Shown: positions 16,987-25,242 of the stretch, one piece after another
Layout of the letters: the number at the start of each line of letters is the position of its first letter
Numbering within the stretch: the first letter of the stretch is position 1
NCBI GenBank assembly: GCA_017432025.1
Contig: JAFRJX010000002.1
Span: 1 to 64,000 of the forward strand
Reading direction: 5' to 3'
Length of the DNA: 64,000 bases
DNA from: Candidatus Saccharimonadota bacterium
GTDB lineage: Bacteria > Patescibacteriota > Saccharimonadia > Saccharimonadales > Saccharimonadaceae
Notes under the pieces: model-generated
Database searches by the model: none
Seen by the model: only the letters and a program-made list of their open reading frames with translations
What the model was told of the DNA's origin: nothing
Position numbers and translations under genes: made by a program

Positions 16987-17760
16987 ATGGATAATCAAAT
17001 GATGCCACCAGTACAACAAAATGTACCTGTCATGCAATCACCAGTCTTATCTCCAATTACGCCGCCGCAGCCAGTTTTGCCACCGGATGTGGGGCCAAAA
17101 AAGTATGGAGATCCAAATAGTTTAATTAAGACAATTGTGATTGTGATTCTTGGTCTTACGACCATTGCATTTATTTGTCTATTTATTTACTTCTTGAATC
17201 AATACAATGAGATTAGCACTGATATCCAGAGCCAGATTGATGTGGCAGTGGCGGATGCAAAAGACGAGCAGTACCAGAAGGATCAAAAAGATTTTGCCGA
17301 ACGCGAAAAATATCCATACAAATCTTTTGCTGGTCCGGTAGATTATGGTGAACTTACCTTTAAGTATCCAAAGACTTGGAGTGTTTACATCGCGAGTGAT
17401 TTGTTAAAGACTTCGGGCGATTTTGAAGCATACCTCAATCCGGGCGAAGTTGAATCAACTAGTAGCAAGAACTCGATTTATGGTCTTCGTGTCAAAATTC
17501 GCGATAAAGCTTTCGAAACTGTCGTGGCGGAATATCAGAAAGCACTCGAGAAGAAAAATTCTAATTTGTCAGTCGAATCAATTACTCTTAAGAACGGCAC
17601 TTCGGCTAATAAGTATACTGGCACGATTCCAAACACTGAGTTTAGTGGTTACATCGTTATCTTCAAGATTCGCGACAAAACTGCGATTCTTCAAACTGAT
17701 TCGATTCTCTTTGAGTCAGACTTCAATAAGATTCTCGATTCAGTCACCTTCAATGCCTAG
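16987..17760 (+). CDS. Hypothetical membrane-anchored protein with PsbP-like outer domain
   Basis: 257 residues: a Pro/Gln/Met-rich cytoplasmic start, one membrane helix at about 48-70, a short coiled stretch, then an outside domain of about 160 residues. The outer part (LTFKYPKTWSVY, then alternating strands and a final FNKILDSVTF helix-strand) resembles PsbP/Mog1-like folds, by eye only. Function unknown. The gene has its own leaderless promoter. Confidence 0.7.
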   Translation: MDNQMMPPVQQNVPVMQSPVLSPITPPQPVLPPDVGPKKYGDPNSLIKTIVIVILGLTTIAFICLFIYFLNQYNEISTDIQSQIDVAVADAKDEQYQKDQKDFAEREKYPYKSFAGPVDYGELTFKYPKTWSVYIASDLLKTSGDFEAYLNPGEVESTSSKNSIYGLRVKIRDKAFETVVAEYQKALEKKNSNLSVESITLKNGTSANKYTGTIPNTEFSGYIVIFKIRDKTAILQTDSILFESDFNKILDSVTFNA

Positions 17761-17765
17761 TGTGC

Positions 17766-17771
17766 TATAAT
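17766..17771 (+). promoter_or_regulatory. -10 box of the histidine kinase-receiver-recO operon (leaderless)
   Basis: TGTGCTATAAT places TATAAT at 17766-17771, 6 bases before the ATG at 17778. The spacing decides this start over the upstream ATG at 17760. Confidence 0.6.
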
Positions 17772-17777
17772 CAAGAT

Positions 17778-18458
17778 ATGGATGTGGAGGTAGATGGTAT
17801 TTTGGTAGCGGCGCATGAGCTCAAAGCTCCGCTCGCGGTACTACGCCAATTAGCCCTCTCGTTTGAAGGTGTGGGTGCGAGTGACGAACGAATCAGGGAT
17901 GAAATGGTGAGTGTTTCTGAACGCGCGATTCGGCAAGTCAATGACCTAACCAAGGTGCGAAGACTCGAAGATGGGCTCTTTATGATGGAACCAGTGGCCG
18001 TGCGTCCAATTTGTGACGAAGTAACGAGAGAGCTAATGCACTTATTTAAGTTTAATAAAAGAGATCTTTCGATTAAATATTCCAATCGCTCGCAACTCGT
18101 GATTGCAAATCGCGAGCTGCTCCATGGTGTGATTTATAACTTCCTGCTCAATGCGATGCACTATTCTGGGGCGGAAACGCGTTCGGAACTTATGGTAAAA
18201 GATAAAAATGACCGCGTGCGCGTAGTGGTGAGAGATTTTGGACCAGAGCTTCCGACAGACGTGTGGCGAGAGATGAATCGCGGATTCGTAGAAAAGCCAA
18301 CTTCAATTGCGATGCGTCCAGGTTCGTCTGGGCTCGGATTATTTATCGCGTCGAGATTTTCACGTTATATGAATGCTGAGGTGGGGGCGATTCGTCATCG
18401 GGATGGGACGAGCTTTTATGTCGATTTAATGAAGTCCAAGCAGGCGAGCTTGTTTTAG
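17778..18458 (+). CDS. Soluble sensor histidine kinase
   Basis: 226 residues without any membrane helix or sensor domain. A HisKA-type dimerisation helix carries the phospho-accepting histidine in AAHELKAPLAVLR near residue 14. The ATPase domain has an N-box (NFLLNAMHYSG), G1 (VRDFGPEL) and G2 (GSSGLGLFIA). It would phosphorylate the receiver protein encoded 8 bases downstream. With no input domain, the signal must come through a partner or from the cytoplasm. Confidence 0.87.
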   Translation: MDVEVDGILVAAHELKAPLAVLRQLALSFEGVGASDERIRDEMVSVSERAIRQVNDLTKVRRLEDGLFMMEPVAVRPICDEVTRELMHLFKFNKRDLSIKYSNRSQLVIANRELLHGVIYNFLLNAMHYSGAETRSELMVKDKNDRVRVVVRDFGPELPTDVWREMNRGFVEKPTSIAMRPGSSGLGLFIASRFSRYMNAEVGAIRHRDGTSFYVDLMKSKQASLF

Positions 18459-18466
18459 GAGCGGGC

Positions 18467-18811
18467 ATGATTTTTGTGATTGATGACGATGAAATAATGT
18501 CCGAGTGTATTGCGAACGCGGCTAGTGGAGCGATGGTTTTTTCAAATGCGATTGAAGCGATGAATGAGATTATCAAGGGGAATATCCCGAAATTAATCTT
18601 TCTCGATATTTTACTCGATGGGCCGGACGGCTTTACTTTTTTAAATGAGATGATTTCTTATGATGACACGGCGAAAATTCCGGTGGTAATTGTGACGTCG
18701 CTAGATTTATCGGATAAGGATTTGTCGGTGTATGGCGTGGTGAAAGTACTTTCGAAAGACGACATGACGCCAAAGGATATTAAAGCGTTGGTGAAGTATT
18801 ATGCAAAATGA
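18467..18811 (+). CDS. Receiver-only response regulator
   Basis: 114 residues, a single CheY-like receiver. The acidic pair is in VIDDDE, the phosphorylated aspartate in IFLDILLD, followed by VTS and the conserved lysine in VLSKDD. There is no DNA-binding or enzymatic output domain, so it must act by binding another protein. Lies between the kinase and recO and overlaps recO by 11 bases. Confidence 0.87.
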   Translation: MIFVIDDDEIMSECIANAASGAMVFSNAIEAMNEIIKGNIPKLIFLDILLDGPDGFTFLNEMISYDDTAKIPVVIVTSLDLSDKDLSVYGVVKVLSKDDMTPKDIKALVKYYAK

Positions 18812-19475
18812 GATTAAAACTAAGAGTTATGTGCTGCGCCGAACGAATTATGGCGAAGCGGATCGGATTCTCAATTTGATTACGTCGGCCGGGAAGATTT
18901 CGGCGATTGCAAAGGGTGTAAGAAAAGAAAAATCGAAACTCGCGGGTAGCGTAGAGATGTTTTCACTTACAGAATTAACTATCCATAAAGGTAAGGGTGA
19001 ATTTGGCACGATTACGAGCGCAAAAATGCTCCGGTTCTATGAGAATTTATTAAAGGATTATAACCGGATGGAACTCGCATCGATGATTTTAAAAAAGATT
19101 AGCTTAGCGGCAGAGCATTCAGACTCGCCAAAATTCTTTGAGATTACGGACGAGAGTCTGAAGGCCCTAAATGACGGAGTGAGTCCGGCGCTTGTCGAAG
19201 CGTGGTTTTTAATTAATCTCACGAAAGAAACTGGCGAAGATATTAATTTGTATCGTGATGCGAAGGGTGAGAAATTATCGCCGGATGAGAATTATGTGTG
19301 GGATGTATCGGAGTCGGCTTTTTGTAAAAAAGAGAATGGCGAATTTGGTGTGGATGAAATCAAAATGCTGAGATTAATGATGACAAACAAATTAGAAATC
19401 GCGGCGAGAGTAAAAGATTACGATAAAATTACTCCGTTATTACTTAAATTTGCAAGAATTATCGCTAAACAATAA
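18801..19475 (+). CDS. recO: DNA repair protein RecO
   Basis: 224 residues. RecO loads RecA onto single-stranded DNA together with RecR. The N-terminal OB-fold begins with the typical KTKSYVLRRTNYGEADRILNL and a KGVRKEKSKLAG segment; the C-terminal helical domain is present. No zinc-binding cysteine cluster is seen, which occurs in some RecO proteins. Coupled to the two-component genes by overlap. Confidence 0.88.
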   Translation: MQNEIKTKSYVLRRTNYGEADRILNLITSAGKISAIAKGVRKEKSKLAGSVEMFSLTELTIHKGKGEFGTITSAKMLRFYENLLKDYNRMELASMILKKISLAAEHSDSPKFFEITDESLKALNDGVSPALVEAWFLINLTKETGEDINLYRDAKGEKLSPDENYVWDVSESAFCKKENGEFGVDEIKMLRLMMTNKLEIAARVKDYDKITPLLLKFARIIAKQ

Positions 19476-19484
19476 AAACTGTGC

Positions 19485-19490
19485 TAAAAT
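19485..19490 (+). promoter_or_regulatory. -10 box of the 164-residue membrane protein gene (leaderless)
   Basis: TGTGCTAAAAT, with TAAAAT 6 bases before the ATG at 19497. Confidence 0.5.
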
Positions 19491-19496
19491 ATAAGC

Positions 19497-19991
19497 ATGG
19501 GCGTATTAACAAAGCGCAAAATAGAGTTTCGTGAGGACTTTGCGGTAGCACTTATTATCACGGGTGTCTTTCTTTTAGTGGCTGTAATGGTCGGTATAGG
19601 TATGAACCTCCAAGCCATTAATAAACTTGACAATTCATACTTTAAATCCGATGCAATGAAGTTGGTGCTCTCAATGGATAGGGATATTGCATCGTTTGAA
19701 GATGGTGAATACGAACCGGATATTACGCATGTAGTATATTATTACACTGGTAATACTATTAATAATGTAAGAATTTTCTTTGCTTATGACACTAAGGTTG
19801 AAGCAAAAACGGCCTATAATAATATTTCCATGGAAGATAAGAATTGGGCGTTAAAGAAAAAGCTCCATGGTAAATATGTGGTTTTTGAACTTGATTCGTC
19901 GCAATACAATCAGTTAACTACTGAGATGGTAAAGGAAGGCATTGCCAGTATGACGGCGGCCGGTGGCACAGTTGAGCTCAGCGAAAACTAA
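19497..19991 (+). CDS. Hypothetical single-pass membrane protein, paralogue of the gene at 20624-21166
   Basis: 164 residues: short basic N-terminus, one membrane helix at about 17-38, then an outside alpha/beta domain. Shared features with the 180-residue protein at 20624-21166 are Y/WFKSD--KLVL near the helix, a HxVYxYxG-T segment, a strand followed by KAKTAY or EAKTAY, and GKYVV/GRYVV. The two genes flank ppa in opposite orientations. Function unknown. Confidence 0.75.
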   Translation: MGVLTKRKIEFREDFAVALIITGVFLLVAVMVGIGMNLQAINKLDNSYFKSDAMKLVLSMDRDIASFEDGEYEPDITHVVYYYTGNTINNVRIFFAYDTKVEAKTAYNNISMEDKNWALKKKLHGKYVVFELDSSQYNQLTTEMVKEGIASMTAAGGTVELSEN

Positions 19992-20049
19992 ACTGAATAT
20001 TCTAAAAAATATGTTATAATATATCCTATATAAAAACATAGGAGATATT

Positions 20050-20580
20050 ATGGCAGACTTTAATAAAGTTTTGACACCAGGGGATTACAAAAAAGGCGAA
20101 CTTAACGTCGTAATTGAAATTCCAACCGGTTCAAACCACAAGATTGAATGGGACCGCGAGCACGCTTGCTTTATGCTCGATCGTGTTGAGCCAATGGCAT
20201 TTGCAAAGCCATGTAATTACGGCTTTATTCCACAAACGATTGATGAAGACGGCGATGAGCTTGATGTTTTAATGATTACCGATCAACCACTTACGACTGG
20301 CATTTGGATGAAGGCGAAAATCCTTGGTGTGATGAAATTCGTGGATGGTGGCGAAGTTGATGATAAAATTATCTGCGTACCAGCTGATGACCGCAACAAT
20401 GGCGATTGCTACAACTCACTTAAAGATTTGCCAGCTCAGACTTTGAAGCAAATTGAATTCCATTTCAACCATTACAAGGATTTGAAGAAGCCGGGCACGA
20501 CTGAAGTGAAGTGCTTTGAAGGTGTCGAAGAAGCTAAGGAAGTGATCGCTGCAGCCATTAAGCGCTGGGAAGATAAATAA
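20050..20580 (+). CDS. ppa: Inorganic pyrophosphatase (family I)
   Basis: 176 residues. It hydrolyses pyrophosphate and so drives biosynthetic reactions. The metal-binding signature DEDGDELDVL is intact, with the E-IPTGSNHKIEWD start, YGFIPQT and DDRNNGD segments. Unlike many neighbours it has a leader: a GTTATAAT box near 20017 and a good AGGAGATATT site before the ATG. Confidence 0.96.
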   Translation: MADFNKVLTPGDYKKGELNVVIEIPTGSNHKIEWDREHACFMLDRVEPMAFAKPCNYGFIPQTIDEDGDELDVLMITDQPLTTGIWMKAKILGVMKFVDGGEVDDKIICVPADDRNNGDCYNSLKDLPAQTLKQIEFHFNHYKDLKKPGTTEVKCFEGVEEAKEVIAAAIKRWEDK

Positions 20581-20590
20581 TTAGCGAATA

Positions 20591-20621
20591 AAAAAATACT
20601 CCCTTTGGGGAGTATTTTTTG
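20591..20621. terminator. Bidirectional terminator between ppa and the convergent paralogue gene
   Basis: AAAAAATACTCCC, loop TTT, GGGGAGTATTTTTT. Runs of A and T on both sides give U-tracts in either direction. Confidence 0.85.
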
Positions 20622-20623
20622 TT

Positions 20624-21166
20624 TTATTCAGCTTCAGCTGGGGCTTCAACTGATTCGTCCGGAGCTTGTTCGCTACCGCTGACTGGATCAGAAGAAGTGG
20701 TTTTCATCATTTCCATGAAGTCGATTTGTTGCTTCACGTCGGATGCTTTAAGGTGCTCATATTCAGAATCGACAGCGACGAGAACAACATAGCGACCATC
20801 TAAGAGAACATCTTTGTATTGGCCGTTGTTGGAATCGTGCAAAGTTTCGTAGGCAGTTTTAGCTTTGACTGGATTCTCGTATTGATAGTAGACCTTGAGG
20901 CCAGTAACAGTTTCGCCAGAATAGGTATAGACGAGATGTGAATTAATTGGAGTTTGTTCGTTCTCGGCGACCATGGTTGGGTCTGATTCGATGGTCAAGA
21001 CTAATTTGGAACCATCAGATTTGAACCAGTTTTCATTTAATTCACCACCGCCACGACCAAGCACTAATACCAGTACCAATACGGTAACCGCAGCAGCAAC
21101 TACACCGATGATTGCAATAAGCAAATTCTTATTTAACTTCTTTTTTTCTCTAACTTCTTCAGTCAT
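20624..21166 (-). CDS. Hypothetical single-pass membrane protein, paralogue of the gene at 19497-19991
   Basis: 180 residues: cytoplasmic Lys-rich start, one membrane helix at about 12-34, an outside domain, and a Pro/Glu/Ala-rich acidic tail (SEQAPDESVEAPAEAE). The outer domain is clearly related to the protein at 19497-19991 (WFKSDGSKLVL, HLVYTYSGETV, KAKTAYETL, DGRYVVLVAV). AGGAGGTAAA precedes the ATG. Function unknown. Confidence 0.75.
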   Translation of the reverse strand: MTEEVREKKKLNKNLLIAIIGVVAAAVTVLVLVLVLGRGGGELNENWFKSDGSKLVLTIESDPTMVAENEQTPINSHLVYTYSGETVTGLKVYYQYENPVKAKTAYETLHDSNNGQYKDVLLDGRYVVLVAVDSEYEHLKASDVKQQIDFMEMMKTTSSDPVSGSEQAPDESVEAPAEAE

Positions 21167-21201
21167 TTTACCTCCTATTAATATTATTTTACCATAAATA
21201 G

Positions 21202-22554
21202 TTACAAATCGGCGATTTTAACACGAGTTTGCTCGGTCGTGTCGCGGTCACGTACGGTGACAGTGTCATCTTCAAGAGTGTCGAAGTCGATTACGACACA
21301 CTTTGGCGTACCGATTTCATCTTGCTTGCGATAGCGCTTACCGATGTTGCCGGAATCATCCCAAGTGACGTTGCCATACTTCTTGCGAAGCTGGTCGTAA
21401 ACGGTCTTCGCTTTTTCGACGAGTTCCGGTTTGTTCTTTAGAAGTGGGGAAACGCAGAAACGATATGGTGCAAGGTTTTCGGCGAGCTTCAAGACGACGC
21501 GCTTTTCACCATTGATTTCATCTTCGGAATAAGCGGTCGAGAGAACAGCGAGGAATAGACGCTCAACGCCGATTGAAGGTTCAATTACGTGCGGGATAAA
21601 GACTTCACCAGTGACTTTGTCACGATAATCCATGGATTTACCGGATTCGCGTGCAATGTTCGAAAGATCGAAATCGGTGCGATAAGCAAGACCCATCAGC
21701 TCTTCTTCGCCATTTGGATAGTCAAACATGAAGTCGGTGGTGCGCTTGCTATAGTGAGCACGATCTTCGGCTGGGACGTCGTATTCGTGGATATTTTTAG
21801 CCGGAAGCCCAACGATTTTCTCGAGGAATTCGTGCTGAAGCTGGCGCATCTTTTCGAAGTTTTCTTCCCAAGTATTTGGCGCGACGAAGTATTCGATTTC
21901 CATCTGGCTACATTCGCGGTCGCGGAGGATAAAGTCGCGTGGCGAAATTTCGTTGCGGAAAGCCTTACCTTGTTGAGCGATACCAAATGGCAGGCTTGGG
22001 TAAATCGTATCAACGACATTTTTGTAATTCGTGAAAATGCCCTGAGCAGTTTCTGGACGAAGGTAAGCAATTGATTTCTCGGCGAGTTCTTTGTTTTCGG
22101 AAGTATCTTCCGGAAGCACAGCACCAACGTGAGTAGAGAACATCATATTAAACTTGCGAATCGGACCCCAGTTTTCTTTGCCACAGACTGGACATTTGGT
22201 GTGAGTGGCTAAGAATTCTTCTGTAGTGACGGATTCGGTGATACCATTAGCGATTTTGTCAGCACGAAAACGGGATTTGCATTCTTTACATTCGACTAAT
22301 GGGTCGGCAAAAGTGGCCACGTGGCCAGAAGCAACCCAAGTCTTTGGGTTCATGATGATAGCAGCATCAACGCCATACATATCATCGCGGTTCTCGACGA
22401 AGAACTCCCACCAGGCATCCATTATTTTCTTTTTTAGCGTAACACCGAGCGGACCAAAGTCCCACGTACCGGCCATACCGCCATAGACATCGCTCCCTGG
22501 AAAAATAAATCCACGGCGCTTGCATAAACTTACTATATCCTCTAATTTACTCAT
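21202..22554 (-). CDS. glyQS: Glycyl-tRNA synthetase (homodimeric type)
   Basis: 450 residues. A class II synthetase of the single-chain type. Visible are the N-terminal CKRRGFIFPGSDVYGG, motif 2 with FRNEISPRDFILRDREC, and motif 3 with EPSIGVERLFLAVL, followed by an anticodon-binding domain. Two cysteine pairs (CKECKSR and CPVCGKE) suggest a bound zinc. A GCTATAAT box 7 bases upstream of the ATG predicts a leaderless mRNA. Confidence 0.95.
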   Translation of the reverse strand: MSKLEDIVSLCKRRGFIFPGSDVYGGMAGTWDFGPLGVTLKKKIMDAWWEFFVENRDDMYGVDAAIIMNPKTWVASGHVATFADPLVECKECKSRFRADKIANGITESVTTEEFLATHTKCPVCGKENWGPIRKFNMMFSTHVGAVLPEDTSENKELAEKSIAYLRPETAQGIFTNYKNVVDTIYPSLPFGIAQQGKAFRNEISPRDFILRDRECSQMEIEYFVAPNTWEENFEKMRQLQHEFLEKIVGLPAKNIHEYDVPAEDRAHYSKRTTDFMFDYPNGEEELMGLAYRTDFDLSNIARESGKSMDYRDKVTGEVFIPHVIEPSIGVERLFLAVLSTAYSEDEINGEKRVVLKLAENLAPYRFCVSPLLKNKPELVEKAKTVYDQLRKKYGNVTWDDSGNIGKRYRKQDEIGTPKCVVIDFDTLEDDTVTVRDRDTTEQTRVKIADL

Positions 22555-22581
22555 ATCTATTATTATAGCATAGATAGAGAT

Positions 22582-23772
22582 TTATTTGACTTCCGTGCTT
22601 TTAAAAATCTTTTCGTCTTTAATGGAGTCTGGGAGATAGTTTTTGTCGAGGTGGAAACCGGATTCCCATTTTTGACCTTTGCCAAAGCCGAGGTCTTTCA
22701 TGAGTTTGGTTGGAGCGTTGCGAAGCCAGATCGGGACTGGCTCGTTTGGCGCTTTGCGGGCGAGATCCATCGCCTTATACCAGGCATCGGCGGAGTCGCG
22801 GTTCTTTTTAGATTTGCTTAGTGCAATACAGGTGTGGGCAAGAATCAAACCGGATTCTGGCATGCCAACGCGTTCGACGGCTTGGAAACAGGCGGCGGCA
22901 AGAGAAAGAGCGCCATTTCCGGCAAGGCCGATATCTTCCGAAGCAAAAATCACCATGCGACGAGCAATGAATTTTGGATCCTCACCAGCTTGAACCATGC
23001 GAGCGAGATAGTAGAGGGCGGCGTCAGTGTCGGAGCCGCGCATTGACTTGATAAATGCCGAAATTGTGTCATAATGTTTGTCGCCTTTTTTGTCGTAACC
23101 CGGCATCTTGCGACCGGCGGCTTCTTCGACGACTTTTTCATCAACCTTTTCGGCAAGGGAAAGCGCGAGTTCTAGGTCGCCTAAGGCCGAGCGAGCATCG
23201 CCACCGGATAAATCGGCAATCATTTCAATCGCTTTCTTGGTGACGCGTTTAGTGGCTTTTTCGGCTTTGATGGCACGCTTTAAAACTTCGATAATGGAAT
23301 CACGATCAAGACCTTTAATAACAACTACGCGGGAACGAGAAAGCAGTGGCGAAATCACTTCAAAACTTGGGTTCTCAGTAGTGGCGCCAATCAAGGTGAT
23401 TAAACCAGATTCGACGTGTGGCAAGAAGGCGTCTTGCTGAGCTTTGTTAAAACGATGAATTTCGTCTACAAAGAGTACGGTTCTAGTTTTTAAATTCCAG
23501 TTAACCTTAGCGCGTTCTACAACTTCTTCAACGTCTTTTTTGCCGGCGGTAACGGCGGAAATTTCAATAAAGTCTGCATTAAATTCTTTAGCAAGAATTC
23601 TGGCAAGAGTGGTTTTACCGGTGCCTGGAGGCCCCCAAAAAATCAAATTAACAGGTTCGCCCTTTTTGACGATTTCCGTCAAAATTTTGCCTTCGCCAAT
23701 AATCTCGTTTTGGCCTAAAACCTCTGATAATTTAGTTGGTCGCATACGCTCGGCCAGGGGTACTCTATTCAT
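22582..23772 (-). CDS. rarA: Replication-associated AAA+ ATPase RarA/MgsA
   Basis: 396 residues. A clamp-loader-like ATPase acting at stalled replication forks. Walker A is GPPGTGKTT, Walker B is FVDEIHRF, sensor 1 is GATTENP, and the arginine finger is in LLSRSRVV. The C-terminal helical oligomerisation domain includes KSMRGSDTDAALYYLARM. A TATAAT 7 bases before the ATG suggests a leaderless mRNA. Confidence 0.94.
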   Translation of the reverse strand: MNRVPLAERMRPTKLSEVLGQNEIIGEGKILTEIVKKGEPVNLIFWGPPGTGKTTLARILAKEFNADFIEISAVTAGKKDVEEVVERAKVNWNLKTRTVLFVDEIHRFNKAQQDAFLPHVESGLITLIGATTENPSFEVISPLLSRSRVVVIKGLDRDSIIEVLKRAIKAEKATKRVTKKAIEMIADLSGGDARSALGDLELALSLAEKVDEKVVEEAAGRKMPGYDKKGDKHYDTISAFIKSMRGSDTDAALYYLARMVQAGEDPKFIARRMVIFASEDIGLAGNGALSLAAACFQAVERVGMPESGLILAHTCIALSKSKKNRDSADAWYKAMDLARKAPNEPVPIWLRNAPTKLMKDLGFGKGQKWESGFHLDKNYLPDSIKDEKIFKSTEVK

Positions 23773-23854
23773 AAAAATGATTATATAAGATTTTTATACA
23801 AAAATAAATTTTTTATGTTATTATTAAGTTAATAATAAAAGGAGTTATTAAAAA

Positions 23855-24277
23855 ATGGACTTACAATCATTAATGAATACTGCTTATAGCTCTTATACAA
23901 GCACGAGCAATACCATCTTAGGTATTCAGATTTGGACGATTGTTGCGACAATTCTTGCAATTGCTGCCGCTATCCTAATCTACTTCCTATTCGTGAAGTC
24001 GAAAGCTGATTTCAAGGGTTTTGCAAAGAGCCTACGCGATTATCTTTCATTCAAGACTATGCACATCGAAGCACTTGCAAAGATGTTCTACTATGCATTT
24101 GTAATTTACTTTGTATTAACTTCTATTAATAATCTTATCCTTCTTGGTGGTAATGGTGTGTTGCCGTTCTTCGAACAGCTTCTCCTTTACCCACTCGTAC
24201 TTCGCCTTGCCTTTGAACTTATCTTGGTTCTTTGCCGCATTTGGCGCAATACCGACAAACTTGCTGAGAAGAAATAA
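23855..24277 (+). CDS. Hypothetical membrane protein with about three helices
   Basis: 140 residues with hydrophobic segments near residues 26-47, 74-96 and 106-126. Short polar N-terminus rich in Ser, Thr and Tyr. No family recognised. AAAGGAG lies before the ATG. It is followed by a strong terminator shared with murI on the other strand. Confidence 0.7.
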   Translation: MDLQSLMNTAYSSYTSTSNTILGIQIWTIVATILAIAAAILIYFLFVKSKADFKGFAKSLRDYLSFKTMHIEALAKMFYYAFVIYFVLTSINNLILLGGNGVLPFFEQLLLYPLVLRLAFELILVLCRIWRNTDKLAEKK

Positions 24278-24288
24278 TCAAGTAGCTG

Positions 24289-24317
24289 AAAAATCCCCCG
24301 TAAAGGGGGATTTTTTT
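24289..24317. terminator. Bidirectional terminator between the membrane protein gene and murI
   Basis: AAAATCCCCC, loop GTAAA, GGGGGATTTTTTT. It overlaps the last codons of murI on the minus strand. Confidence 0.85.
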
Positions 24318-24987
24318 AAGCTTCTTTTTTTCGGATTTCTTCGGCGATGGCGCCCACTCTTCTCGCAATGCCTTCGTTGCCGTCAATGAGTTTTGCAGTA
24401 GGGAAAAACTTTTGGATCATCGGTTTAATTAATGAATAGTGAGTACAGCCAAGGACGATAGCATCGTAATTTTTATCGGCGTCTTTTAAAAGTTCACCCA
24501 GTTTTTGCTCAATTTTGGAATTATCTTCGTCGAGATTAAACTCAATCGTGTCAGCAAGGCCTGGGCAAGCCAGAAGATCAATGGTTTGGTCTTTTTTCTG
24601 ATTATCTTTCACGAGTGTTTCGAGACGTTCGGAATGGATGGTGCCGGGAGTGGCGAGGACGAGAATCTTTTTGGCATCGGAATTTGCCGCGAGTTTTACG
24701 GCTGGTTCGGTACCGATAAAAGGCATGTCTGGGAAATCTTCACGGAGTCTTTTAATACAACGAGTGGTAGCGGTGTTGCAGGCAATGACAACCATATCGA
24801 GGTTAGCATTAACGAAGCCTCGGACGATTCTAGAAACGAGTCCATAGAGAGTTTCGTCGTCTTTTTCGCCGTACGGACAATGCTCGGCATCGGAAACATA
24901 GATCACGTGAATACCGGGATTCATTTCGATGATAGTGTCCGCGACCGTTGTGCCGCCTCTTCCTGAATCAAATACACCAATAATCAT
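24316..24987 (-). CDS. murI: Glutamate racemase
   Basis: 223 residues, slightly short. It makes D-glutamate for peptidoglycan. GVFDSGRGG at the N-terminus and both catalytic cysteine contexts, ACNTAT and LGCTHY, are present, together with the CPYGEKDDE loop. The mRNA is probably leaderless, starting from a -10 box that overlaps the -10 box of the divergent DUF167 gene. Confidence 0.95.
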   Translation of the reverse strand: MIIGVFDSGRGGTTVADTIIEMNPGIHVIYVSDAEHCPYGEKDDETLYGLVSRIVRGFVNANLDMVVIACNTATTRCIKRLREDFPDMPFIGTEPAVKLAANSDAKKILVLATPGTIHSERLETLVKDNQKKDQTIDLLACPGLADTIEFNLDEDNSKIEQKLGELLKDADKNYDAIVLGCTHYSLIKPMIQKFFPTAKLIDGNEGIARRVGAIAEEIRKKEA

Positions 24988-24992
24988 TGGTT

Positions 24993-25004
24993 TATTATAT
25001 AATA
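24993..25004. promoter_or_regulatory. Palindromic -10 element shared by murI and the DUF167 gene
   Basis: The perfect palindrome TATTATATAATA contains TATAAT on the plus strand (24998-25003) and on the minus strand (24994-24999). The two boxes overlap by 2 bp. They are 7 and 6 bases from the two start codons, so polymerase can serve only one gene at a time. Confidence 0.65.
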
Positions 25005-25010
25005 GATGTA

Positions 25011-25235
25011 ATGTTAATTAAAGTTTTAGTGAAGCCTGGATCGAAAAAGGGTCCGTTAGTGGAGGAAGTAGCAGAGGGTGTCACCGTGTATTTGCGGGAA
25101 AAACCGCATGATGGTGAAGCGAACGATGCTTTGGTGCGCCTACTGGCGGATTATTATGATGTGGCGAAAAGTTGCGTTGAGATTCGGTCGGGTGGAAGGT
25201 CTCACCAAAAAACGATAGAAATTATCGGCAAATAG
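25011..25235 (+). CDS. DUF167 (YggU-like) protein
   Basis: 74 residues, typical of the family. It shows VKPGSKK near the start, the signature EKPHDGEANDALVRLLA, and SGGRSHQKTIEI at the end. The biochemical role is not established. The start at 25011 is chosen from its 7-base distance to the -10 box. It is followed after 7 bases by the channel gene. Confidence 0.85.
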   Translation: MLIKVLVKPGSKKGPLVEEVAEGVTVYLREKPHDGEANDALVRLLADYYDVAKSCVEIRSGGRSHQKTIEIIGK

Positions 25236-25242
25236 GAGGTTT

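Noticed and set aside
21589-22074. 161-codon open frame on the plus strand
   Set aside because: It lies wholly antisense within the GlyRS gene and has no promoter or protein motif.
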